Below, one piece after another: positions 1 to 6,979 of a stretch of DNA of 64,000 nt. The position numbers were made by a program, and so were the translations under genes. Origin of the DNA: Shouchella miscanthi (GTDB lineage Bacteria; Bacillota; Bacilli; Bacillales; Bacillaceae_D); assembly GCF_007725405.1 (NCBI RefSeq), contig NZ_CP042163.1, positions 3,658,001-3,722,000 of the forward strand, in the 5' to 3' direction. The notes under the pieces were generated by a model that saw nothing but the letters and a program-made list of their open reading frames with translations, had not been told where the DNA came from and searched no databases. Position 1 is the stretch's first letter, and each line of letters begins with the position of its first letter.

Positions 1-681
1 GGCATGTAGATGTGCGTAATCGCTCTTATCTTTTCCAAACTCCCCTACTATCGGGGTGTGTTCTAATAAAAAAGCTAAGTCGTTCTCCGTTTGATAATAT
101 TCAATGGCATCATAATCATATGCCTGAACATGTTTATAGCCAGCGGTTTGAAGCTCTTTCACATAACGGTCTTTCAACGATCCATCTTTAATGTTAAATG
201 CTTGTCCACGATTAAACCATTCTTTTATATTTTGTTTATCGCCTTCGCTCACTTGCTGAGTCATAAAGACAGCCCCATCTTTCATAACAGTCTTAAGCTG
301 TTGCACATGAAATGGTGCATGACAGCACGTAACGAGATCATACTGTCGATTTAATTCTCCAATATTCTTGTTGTCCAAACAATGCAGAAAGACATTTCCT
401 TTCTTAGATTGCTGGACATTTCGCTCAGCTGTTTTCACCATTTCTGGTGCGTTATCAACAGCATCAATCCGAACAACAGCATCGGCCAATGTCAACACTT
501 GTTCAGCTCCACCTGTACCTAAATCGAGCAACATGTCTTGAGGTGAACAAAGTTCTCGAACCAATTTATAAAAATTCCATTTCACTCCCGAAGAGACAGC
601 GTTGATGCGGGTGAAATTCCAACCCATTTCTTTTCCAACACGATTGTATAAAAAATTCAAATCTTGATTATCCATATTCAT
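1..681 (-). CDS. SAM-dependent class I methyltransferase (3' end cut by window)
   Basis: The frame is open from ATG at 681 to base 1 with no stop, so only the N-terminal 227 residues are visible. A GAAAGG ribosome site lies just upstream of the start. Residues 51-62 carry the glycine-rich SAM motif I (LLDLGTGGAEQV), followed by an acidic motif II (IDAVDNAPEM) and a motif IV-like DLVTCCHAPFHV, as in Rossmann-fold methyltransferases of the Methyltransf_11/25 type. The substrate cannot be told from sequence. It is separated by 170 bases from the upstream acetyltransferase gene, so it may have its own promoter. Confidence 0.85.
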   Translation of the reverse strand, partial: MNMDNQDLNFLYNRVGKEMGWNFTRINAVSSGVKWNFYKLVRELCSPQDMLLDLGTGGAEQVLTLADAVVRIDAVDNAPEMVKTAERNVQQSKKGNVFLHCLDNKNIGELNRQYDLVTCCHAPFHVQQLKTVMKDGAVFMTQQVSEGDKQNIKEWFNRGQAFNIKDGSLKDRYVKELQTAGYKHVQAYDYDAIEYYQTENDLAFLLEHTPIVGEFGKDKSDYAHLHA

Positions 682-851
682 AACACCTTTCAAGTCTATG
701 TGATTTAATTGTTAAAAAAGGCAGACGTATCCCTTTGCGGCTAGTACGCGTTTTTTTCTAGCCCGAATGAAAGATACCTCGACCGTAATAAAACAACATG
801 TATTCACCTCATTTGAAAGATTACGACGATTATAACACGAATATGCGTGAA

Positions 852-1658
852 TTATTTAATAATTGAATATGCAGCTAAAGAAAAATCGGTTATCCATCGG
901 TTCGAAACGACTTTAAACCCGAGCTGTTTATAAATATGAATGGCAATCGTATTCTGAGCGAAAACAGATAAATACACGTTAGGTGAATAGGTTTTTCCAA
1001 CATGTGTTAACGTACTCGTTATTGCCTTAGCATAGCCTTTTCCTCGAAAGGAAGGCTCGGTTACAATGTTTCCAAGCTCTACTAACATCTCGTTATAGAA
1101 ATGAAATCCTCCAACTGCTGCGTAATGTTCTCCTTCACGAATAGCATAAAACGGATATTGTTGTAATTCTCTTTCCGAGAAATAATTCATTTCGCTCTTA
1201 GCCAAAAATCTGCCACACGCTTCCCATTCAGTTTCTGTTATTCGCTCAACCAAATCTCCTTTCAATAACTTTTGATCGTCTTCATGCTTCATGGTAATAA
1301 AAGCAGTTGGCTCATTCACAGTAAGCTTTGCCGCTTGGAATAAGGCCAAATCGACATCAGACAAGATCGTACCGCCAACAATTCCTTCGTGAAAATTCAG
1401 CAACTTTCTCACATAGGATACGAATAAGTCAAGTTGAAGTTCTTTATAATCAAGGCCATAAAAAGCAAACGCCGGAAACGGTAACTGATCGGTATAAGCA
1501 AGAACGCCTGTTAGTCTTTCGTTCACAAACTCACCAAAGAAAGAGGCTTCATTCCGTCGCATGGATACATAGGTGAAAAATAAATAATCTTCCTCTGGCT
1601 TTATTTTTTCTGCTAGTCTTTCCACTGCTTTCACATCTAACTTATGATGTTGTATCAT
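852..1658 (-). CDS. GNAT family N-acetyltransferase
   Basis: A 268-residue protein. The C-terminal third (about residues 185-255) contains the GNAT acetyl-CoA signature: the VELGNIVTEPSFRGKGYAKAI stretch holds a V-x-P-x-x-R-G-K-G-x-A pyrophosphate-binding loop, followed by LSVFAQNTIAIHIYKQLGF, the usual N-x-x-A-x-x-x-Y-x-x-L-G-F helix. The N-terminal half resembles the lid of longer FR47-like GNATs. The start is supported by AAGGGGTGAG directly upstream of ATG. The acceptor substrate is unknown; amino-group acetylation of a small molecule or peptide is the family role. Confidence 0.85.
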   Translation of the reverse strand: MIQHHKLDVKAVERLAEKIKPEEDYLFFTYVSMRRNEASFFGEFVNERLTGVLAYTDQLPFPAFAFYGLDYKELQLDLFVSYVRKLLNFHEGIVGGTILSDVDLALFQAAKLTVNEPTAFITMKHEDDQKLLKGDLVERITETEWEACGRFLAKSEMNYFSERELQQYPFYAIREGEHYAAVGGFHFYNEMLVELGNIVTEPSFRGKGYAKAITSTLTHVGKTYSPNVYLSVFAQNTIAIHIYKQLGFKVVSNRWITDFSLAAYSIIK

Positions 1659-1716
1659 TTTCTCACCCCTTATTCCTATTTTAGCTTAAACTGCAAAACA
1701 CCACACCCTTGTTTCA

Positions 1717-2610
1717 CTACAAGAATAGGGTGTTCATTTGTTTTCTATTTAAAGCGGCAATTACACCTTCAGTAATGGTTAGTTGCTTACATAATATGCT
1801 TGTAATCGGAAATACCTCCATAACAGCTAATAATGGCAGAAGTCCCCCTTTAAAGGAAAGAATACGATGTTTTGGAATCCAACCTAATTTATTATACGAT
1901 TCATGATCCATTTCTACTAACTCAACGAGCTGTTGCTTAACCCAGTCTCCAGAGAGCGATTCCTCTGTCCCTTGACCTTGCAGAAATTGATGTGGACCAC
2001 CAATTGTAACTAGTGTAGGGAAAGATTGTGTATGTAGCATCGTCTGCATCGTCGATCCAAGGTTTTCTTTTAGTTGATCGACGAAAGAACGCCAATCGTC
2101 ACTCGTCTGGTGGAAGAATTGTTTGCTTAACGTGGATGCTCCAAATGGGTAACTATGAAAAAAAGCTGGCTTTGACCGGGAGATCACGGTTAATTCAGTA
2201 CTTGCCCCACCCGTATCCACCAGTACACCTTGATCAAGCACCGTCTTATCTTTTAAAGCAAGGTAGCCAAGGGCTGCCTCAACATGTCCTGACAAAACAT
2301 GAATTGTAACATGTAGCTTCTTTTTTATTTCCTCAACAATAGCATGTTTATTTTTTGCCAATCTCAAGACACCTGTTGCAAAAACAAAGGAGCCTCGACA
2401 TACGTACGCCTCTTCGACTTTTTTAAACTGCTGTAGCGCCCAAATAATCTTCTTTATCGCTCGATCTTGCAAGACTGAAAGGCGAGAGAGCCGATCCACT
2501 AATTGTACTTGTGCTTTTTTACGTGCAACCGTGCACCATAAACCGTTTTCCTTCTTGCAAATCGTACATTTTATTGAGTTAGACCCGATTTCAATAATAG
2601 AAAAATACAC
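1717..2610 (-). CDS. Ppx/GppA-family phosphatase (short form)
   Basis: A 297-residue ASKHA-fold protein that starts at GTG 2610, chosen because GGAGG sits 7 bases upstream. The N-terminal IEIGSNSIKC matches the phosphate-1 motif (I-D-x-G-S-N-S) of exopolyphosphatase/guanosine pentaphosphatase enzymes. VLVDTGGASTEL near residue 130 matches the second phosphate-binding motif. It lacks the C-terminal HD-like extension of long Ppx enzymes and so resembles the single-domain form. The likely role is hydrolysis of polyphosphate or pppGpp; which substrate is not determinable. Divergent from the MFS gene, with an inverted repeat between them. Confidence 0.8.
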   Translation of the reverse strand: MYFSIIEIGSNSIKCTICKKENGLWCTVARKKAQVQLVDRLSRLSVLQDRAIKKIIWALQQFKKVEEAYVCRGSFVFATGVLRLAKNKHAIVEEIKKKLHVTIHVLSGHVEAALGYLALKDKTVLDQGVLVDTGGASTELTVISRSKPAFFHSYPFGASTLSKQFFHQTSDDWRSFVDQLKENLGSTMQTMLHTQSFPTLVTIGGPHQFLQGQGTEESLSGDWVKQQLVELVEMDHESYNKLGWIPKHRILSFKGGLLPLLAVMEVFPITSILCKQLTITEGVIAALNRKQMNTLFL

Positions 2611-2649
2611 TCTTAGCCCTCCGTTCTCATTCCAGTGACTTCACTACTC

Positions 2650-2673
2650 CTTAATAGAGTCCGTTCTATTAAG
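2650..2673. promoter_or_regulatory. Perfect inverted repeat, possible operator
   Basis: CTTAATAGA and its exact reverse complement TCTATTAAG are separated by 6 bases in the gap between the divergent ppx-like and MFS genes. There is no T-run on either side, which argues against a terminator. A regulator site is an inference; no regulator gene is adjacent. Confidence 0.4.
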
Positions 2674-2888
2674 AATAAAGAAACCAGATGAAGCAGGCAT
2701 GAGCATAGTGTAAAACGATTATAAAAATTGTAAAGGACGTGTATAAATTGCAAACGTTTCTGCTAATGGATCCATACCATTTGCGCATGAGTCTTATGCA
2801 AAAAACTCATTGGAGTCTTTTATTCGATAGGCGTATGATAAAGAAAGGGCCTACTTATAGGTGGACTTCATTATTAGGAGCGGAGACT

Positions 2889-4079
2889 ATGGCACCAATT
2901 CATCGTGGCACTACAGCTTTCAAGAAACTTAATACCGCTTTATTTATCGGTGGCTTTTGCACATTTGCAATCCTTTGGGGGATGCAATCGTTGCTACCTG
3001 AAATGGCTAATGAATTCAATGTTAGCCCTGCTTTATCGAGCCTCGTCCAGTCTTCTACTACACTTTCTTTAGCCTTCACCTTATTAATCATTGGTGTCTA
3101 TGCCCATAAATTTAATCAGAAAAACTTAATGACTCTCTCTCTTATCGTTTCATCTTTGCTCGTCATCTTATCAGGCTTTCTATCAAGCTTCGGTGTCTTA
3201 ATTCTATTTCGTATTTTACAAGGCGTAACATTAGCTGGTATTCCTGCTGTGGCGATGGCTTATCTGGCAAATGCTATTGAAGGAAAAAGTCTTGGCTTTG
3301 CTATGGGCCTTTATATTAGTGGTAGTTCTATAGGTGGGATGACAGGTCGAATACTAAGTGGCTTTTTGGCAGATCAATTTAATTGGAATAGTGCCGTCAT
3401 GGGAGTTGGTTTCATTAGCTTAGCCGCGACAGCTCTTTTTTGGTACCTCCTTCCATCAGTAGAAACGACATCACATCACATACAGCAAAACCATCGTATT
3501 GTGCACTCATTTTTCTCTCCATTTCGTGTTCCCGGTTTACGCTTTTTGTTTTTAAATGGCTTTTTACTTAGTGCAGGCTTTGTTTCTTTATACAATTACA
3601 TCGGCTTTGTGCTGATGGAACCACCATACTCTTTAAGTCAAACACTCGTTGGTTTTATTTTTGTTGTTTATTTAGTAGGAAGCTTTAGTTCAACGTGGAT
3701 GGGAATGCTGTCGGATAAGTATGGTAACGATCGTATTCTTACGTTAGCCATTTGTCTTTTATTTATTGGTGGAGTCATGACCCTTCATCCAAGTTTGTGG
3801 GTCATCATAGGAGGCATTGCCGTTTTCACATTTGGCTTCTTCGGTGCCCATTCCATTTGCAGTAGTTGGGTTAGCAACTTTAGAAATGATCACAATACCC
3901 AGGCGACATCCATTTACCTATTCGCCTACTATTTCGGTGGAGCTGTAGTTGGAACCATTTCGGGTACGCTTTTTTACTCGACTGGATGGTCAGGCATTGT
4001 GATTCTCATTGCTGCTGTGGCAATTCTTTCCTTCCTTTCTAGTAAACGAATTGCGTACTATAGTAAACAAATAGAATAA
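2889..4079 (+). CDS. MFS transporter (YnfM/YybF-like)
   Basis: A 396-residue, 12-helix major facilitator protein in the cytoplasmic membrane. The frame is open further upstream (to 2739), but the start at 2889 is preferred because AGGAG (2876-2880) lies 8 bases before it and the protein then begins as relatives do (MAPIHRGTTAFKKLNTALFI). The stretch LWGMQSLLPEMANEFNVSPA is typical of the YnfM/YybF branch of proton-coupled exporters. The loop between helices 2 and 3 and the central charged loop (WMGMLSDKYGNDR) fit MFS motif A (G-x-x-x-D-R/K). The substrate is unknown; drug or metabolite export is the family role. Confidence 0.85.
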   Translation: MAPIHRGTTAFKKLNTALFIGGFCTFAILWGMQSLLPEMANEFNVSPALSSLVQSSTTLSLAFTLLIIGVYAHKFNQKNLMTLSLIVSSLLVILSGFLSSFGVLILFRILQGVTLAGIPAVAMAYLANAIEGKSLGFAMGLYISGSSIGGMTGRILSGFLADQFNWNSAVMGVGFISLAATALFWYLLPSVETTSHHIQQNHRIVHSFFSPFRVPGLRFLFLNGFLLSAGFVSLYNYIGFVLMEPPYSLSQTLVGFIFVVYLVGSFSSTWMGMLSDKYGNDRILTLAICLLFIGGVMTLHPSLWVIIGGIAVFTFGFFGAHSICSSWVSNFRNDHNTQATSIYLFAYYFGGAVVGTISGTLFYSTGWSGIVILIAAVAILSFLSSKRIAYYSKQIE

Positions 4080-4122
4080 GCATTCCATTTCTACCCTGCT
4101 TGATTACTAACTGGGATTGTAG

Positions 4123-4518
4123 CTAAGCTTTCCTTGGAATCGCAAAACCATTCTCGATCCGCTCAAAACCTAGTTTCGGATAATAATCCATCGCTTCCGC
4201 TGATGCCCTTAACAGTAGTGTGACATTTTCTCCTATTTCATCCTTTGTTTTATCCACTAGCTGACGGCCGATCCCCTGAAATTGATAAGCTGTATCCACA
4301 GCAAGGTCCGATAAATAGCAACAGTATACATAATCCGTTAAACTTCGTGCGACACCTATAAGCTTTTCTCCGTCCCAAGCAGTGACAAGCAAATTTCCAT
4401 GCTTGAGCATTTCCTCTAGGCGATTCAAGTCGTCTAGAGGTCGGGTAATGGTTGATCGTTGAAAGACAGTAGCCAATTGCCGAGGCGTAATCATTTCGCC
4501 CACTTTTATTGTAATCAT
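4123..4518 (-). CDS. GNAT family N-acetyltransferase
   Basis: A compact 131-residue GNAT. YLSDLAVDTAYQFQGIGRQL contains the acetyl-CoA loop Q-F-Q-G-I-G, and RASAEAMDYYPKLGF gives the C-terminal Y-x-K-L-G-F element. AAGGAG precedes the ATG by 5 bases. The start overlaps the stop of the upstream DUF1089-like gene by 4 bases (ATGA), which indicates translational coupling in the four-gene minus-strand unit that runs from about 6073 to 4123. The substrate is unknown. Confidence 0.88.
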   Translation of the reverse strand: MITIKVGEMITPRQLATVFQRSTITRPLDDLNRLEEMLKHGNLLVTAWDGEKLIGVARSLTDYVYCCYLSDLAVDTAYQFQGIGRQLVDKTKDEIGENVTLLLRASAEAMDYYPKLGFERIENGFAIPRKA

Positions 4519-5084
4519 AAGTCTCCTTCTCCCTCCTGATGGTATAGCTGTTTGAAAAAGCCTGGATAATTCGTAATAAATCCAAATGAATCAACAGTAA
4601 AAATAGTCGTAAAAGAACCACTTTGGTATTGGAACTTTCTTTGTTCTTCTTCTTCAACTAATGTATATCGTTGATTTCGTTTTCTGTAATTCATATTTCT
4701 ATCAATATACACAACCTCTAAATCAATAGGTTCATTTATTTGCCACTTGTTACGATTAATCGGTAAGGTATTCGTAAAAGGCGTGCAGGACAAATCTATG
4801 TCTTTCGCTCCTTCCAATGCTTGAATCGTTTGCCCATTCTCATCAAACCATTTTCCCTTTCCATTAGTCGAAAGTGTCAGGTATCGTTCCGTCCCTTTTT
4901 CCTTAAAGTCAATTCCTCTCATTTCCCAATCTTTCGAAAGGGTAACAGCATATTCTAAACAAAAAGAAGCATCTTGATCCGTTTGAATCACTGTACTTTC
5001 TATGTTTATCCCTATACTGCCTTCCTTCACAAATAAGAATTCAAGACCCATTTGTTCCGTGTTTTGCCACACAATCTTTTTCAT
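4515..5084 (-). CDS. Putative glycolipid-binding (DUF1089) family protein
   Basis: 189 residues. A longer frame reaches 5132 but would overlap the upstream gene; the start at 5084 has AGGAG about 7 bases upstream and gives MKKIVWQNTEQMGLEF. The phrase DLSCTPFTNTLPINR and the N-terminal W-x-x-x-E-x-x-x-x-x-F pattern are those of the putative glycolipid-binding family (PF06475). No signal peptide or membrane helix is visible, so a cytoplasmic location is expected. The biochemical function of the family is poorly defined. It sits between two GNAT genes. Confidence 0.75.
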   Translation of the reverse strand: MKKIVWQNTEQMGLEFLFVKEGSIGINIESTVIQTDQDASFCLEYAVTLSKDWEMRGIDFKEKGTERYLTLSTNGKGKWFDENGQTIQALEGAKDIDLSCTPFTNTLPINRNKWQINEPIDLEVVYIDRNMNYRKRNQRYTLVEEEEQRKFQYQSGSFTTIFTVDSFGFITNYPGFFKQLYHQEGEGDL

Positions 5085-5098
5085 CCTGCTCTCCTGTT

Positions 5099-5557
5099 CT
5101 ATTCCGGAATAAACGCAAGCGGTTCTGTACAAGTATGATAGCCGTTCCTCTTGTAATAGGAAATTGATTCATCACTCGGCCAAACAATCGCAAACTCATA
5201 CTTATTTATTTCCACCCATTCATTTACCTTTTTTAACAGTCGAGTCCCTACTCCCTTTCCTCTCGCTTTTGGAATGGTGTAAACGTTTGTCATAAAAACA
5301 AATGGATATGTGACACGCCCTGGCCTTGGTACTTTATGAACAAGTTCTGTATAAATATGAGAAACCAACTCACCATCTTCTTCAAAAACCCAAATAAACC
5401 AACAATCCTCTTCCAACGCCGCCACTAAAAATGCATCGCATTCTTGTTGAAACAACTGAAAAGATTCGTTACTCTTTGAATCATCATGTTCAATTGTAAA
5501 ATCCCAACGCATCTTAATGAGTTGGGGGATGTCCGCGCTTGTAGCAAGCCTTATCAT
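5099..5557 (-). CDS. GNAT family N-acetyltransferase
   Basis: A 152-residue GNAT. MTNVYTIPKARGKGVGTRLL contains the R-G-K-G-V-G acetyl-CoA loop; the C-terminus SYYKRNGYHTCTEPLAFIPE is the usual terminal strand. GGAGGAAG precedes the ATG. It lies 12 bases downstream of the kinase-like gene and 14 bases upstream of the DUF1089-like gene, so it is in one transcription unit with them. The substrate is unknown. Confidence 0.88.
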   Translation of the reverse strand: MIRLATSADIPQLIKMRWDFTIEHDDSKSNESFQLFQQECDAFLVAALEEDCWFIWVFEEDGELVSHIYTELVHKVPRPGRVTYPFVFMTNVYTIPKARGKGVGTRLLKKVNEWVEINKYEFAIVWPSDESISYYKRNGYHTCTEPLAFIPE

Positions 5558-5569
5558 TGCTTCTTCCTC

Positions 5570-6073
5570 CTATAATTGGTTTATAAAGTGTTGGACTTCT
5601 TTTCGTGACCGCAAAATAAGCACACGCTTCCCTTCTGAATAACGACGAATCTCTTCTAAAACCTGTGGCTTTTTATTTTTCGGAAAGTCCCATATCCATT
5701 TCAAAAAGGGAAGATCTAGTTTTTCTTCACACCCCTCCCTCATATCTGGTCGTGCCTTGTTTCTATATGTAAGAAATCGCTTTATGGCACGAAACACACA
5801 AAGAGTTCTTGGCATGTCTAAAAAAAGGATCGTGTCACAAGCTTTTAACCGAATTGGTAACGTTGATCCATAATGACCATCAATAATCCATTCTTCCTCT
5901 TCCGTAAGCGTTCGTTGTATTGCTTCTTGCTCTTCTCGAGCTGTCATTTCCCAATTAGGCTTCCAATGCAGCGCATCTAAATGATAGACATTAATCTTTA
6001 ATCTCTCACCCATTTGTCTTGCTAATGTTGATTTACCAGCACCCCCACAGCCAATCAATACAATCTTTTTCAT
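5570..6073 (-). CDS. FlaR-like P-loop kinase (adenylate kinase-related)
   Basis: 167 residues starting at ATG 6073; GGAGG and GAGG lie upstream, and a further in-frame extension to 6190 has no ribosome site and would run into the next gene. The N-terminus MKKIVLIGCGGAGKSTLARQ contains Walker A (G-x-x-G-A-G-K-S-T). DALHWKPNWEM and WIIDGHYGSTLPIRL match the DNA topology modulation protein FlaR family, small P-loop proteins related to adenylate and nucleoside kinases. The true substrate of this family is not settled. It is the first gene of the unit continuing to 4123. Confidence 0.82.
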   Translation of the reverse strand: MKKIVLIGCGGAGKSTLARQMGERLKINVYHLDALHWKPNWEMTAREEQEAIQRTLTEEEEWIIDGHYGSTLPIRLKACDTILFLDMPRTLCVFRAIKRFLTYRNKARPDMREGCEEKLDLPFLKWIWDFPKNKKPQVLEEIRRYSEGKRVLILRSRKEVQHFINQL

Positions 6074-6141
6074 ATACGCCTCGCCTCCGCTCGCTTTCAG
6101 AATACTAGTATCTACAAATTGCGTATTTTCAACTCTTTCCA

Positions 6142-6432
6142 TTACGTATGCATCAAACCGACAAACAAGAAAAAAGCAATGACACCGCAATTCACTAACG
6201 TGATGGCTAAAGCAATAAGAGCTACTTTTGACTGCTCCTTTTTTGATAGGATAACAAAGATGATGCCGATAACGGTTACAAGTGTACCAATAAAGATAAA
6301 CACCATCATTGGCAGGCTTGCACCTTCATTTGTCGCTGTGGCAATCGGATCTAACAAAAACATAGCAAGAGTCACAAGTAGACTTAGGACTACTAGTGAA
6401 TACGAACGCCATGTGTACCTAGATTCATTCAT
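6142..6432 (-). CDS. Small three-helix membrane protein, unknown function
   Basis: 96 residues. AAGGAG lies 10 bases before ATG 6432; the ATG at 6441 is only 1 base from it, so the inner start is preferred. Three hydrophobic segments (about residues 12-28, 42-61 and 68-92) separated by short loops predict a small integral membrane protein. I do not recognise a family. It lies 68 bases upstream of the FlaR-like gene on the same strand and may be co-transcribed. Confidence 0.65.
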   Translation of the reverse strand: MNESRYTWRSYSLVVLSLLVTLAMFLLDPIATATNEGASLPMMVFIFIGTLVTVIGIIFVILSKKEQSKVALIALAITLVNCGVIAFFLFVGLMHT

Positions 6433-6599
6433 TCTGACCATTCTCCTTTTTCGATCTATTCTAGTAATCTAAATATAGCATAAATACCGTACGTGAACAT
6501 GAGCGTGGACCTATTAGAGGAATGACAACACGAACACTTCTGAGCGCTTTAGATGAATCGTTCATTCATCTTCTCGATTCAATTACTTTTAAAATTTTC

Positions 6600-6629
6600 T
6601 TGCATATCAATCAACTTTTCGAGTAAGAT
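6600..6629 (+). promoter_or_regulatory. Putative SigA-type promoter of the bmr leader
   Basis: TTGCAT (6600-6605) and TAAGAT (6624-6629) are spaced by 18 bases, 25 bases before the ribosome site of the first leader ORF. Each box matches the consensus at only 4 of 6 positions, so this is a moderate candidate. A short hairpin (AGATGAAT/ATTCATCT, 6551-6571) lies just upstream. Confidence 0.4.
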
Positions 6630-6668
6630 AAAAACAGCTTTATACTTTTGAAAAAGGAGATGAGACCT

Positions 6669-6749
6669 GTGCTTTTACTAAATAGAGGATCCGTTTACGT
6701 AAACCGAATAGCCTACGAGTCTCGTCTACAAGGTATAGAGAATTTGTAA
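6669..6749 (+). CDS. Leader peptide ORF 1 of the bmr attenuator
   Basis: A 26-codon ORF starting GTG at 6669, with AAGGAG (6654-6659) 9 bases upstream. An in-frame ATG at 6660 directly abuts that site and is unlikely to be used. The peptide begins VLLLNRGSVYVNRIAYESRL. Its last codons overlap sequence (cgtct) complementary to the left arm of the terminator at 6797-6825, so ribosome position could change RNA folding. In B. subtilis the bmrCD genes follow a short translated leader (bmrB) that controls read-through; this ORF is in the equivalent place. Assignment as a bmrB counterpart is inference from position. Confidence 0.6.
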   Translation: MLLLNRGSVYVNRIAYESRLQGIENL

Positions 6750-6796
6750 CCTTGCTTTTTCTCGGACTCGACACGAGTGCCGATTGCATATGGAGG

Positions 6797-6829
6797 AAAG
6801 ACGTGCGGCGTAACCGTGCGTCTTTTTTT
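6797..6829 (+). terminator. Intrinsic terminator/attenuator upstream of bmrC
   Basis: A 12-bp stem (6797-6808 with 6814-6825; two G-U pairs in the middle), 5-base loop and T-run to 6829. It lies between leader ORF 1 and bmrC on the same strand, with no gene to terminate except the leader itself, as expected of a transcription attenuator. Confidence 0.75.
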
Positions 6830-6871
6830 ATGCTTAAAAAGATAAAGACTATTTTTTCAGGAGGACAAAAT

Positions 6872-6940
6872 GTGAATACCTTATTATTACATGTGTACAT
6901 CCCGCTGCTATTGGATACTGGAGAGCTAGAAGGCGGGTAG
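6872..6940 (+). CDS. Second short ORF in the bmr leader
   Basis: AGGAGG (6860-6864 region) precedes GTG 6872 by 7-8 bases; the ORF encodes 22 residues (VNTLLLHVYIPLLLDTGELE, then GG) and stops 39 bases before bmrC. A 6-bp hairpin (GAGCTA/TAGCTC, 6923-6943) overlaps its stop codon. The strong ribosome site suggests translation; it may couple or modulate bmrC expression. No homologue is recognised. Confidence 0.5.
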   Translation: MNTLLLHVYIPLLLDTGELEGG

Positions 6941-6979
6941 CTCCATTGTTGGACTAAGTGATGAAAGAAGTGGATAGAC

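Noticed and set aside
738-764. GGCTAG/CTAGCC hairpin upstream of the first methyltransferase as a riboswitch
   Set aside because: Only a 6-bp stem, with no conserved aptamer sequence recognisable.
1681-1735. Hairpin (ACACCC/GGGTGT with CTTG/CAAG) as terminator of the ppx-like gene
   Set aside because: The two stem segments need an unequal internal loop and the T-tract is short; left out of the feature list.
4250-4657. Minus-strand frame of 135 codons overlapping two genes
   Set aside because: It overlaps the GNAT and DUF1089-like genes in another frame; its composition is not protein-like and those two genes have clear family motifs.
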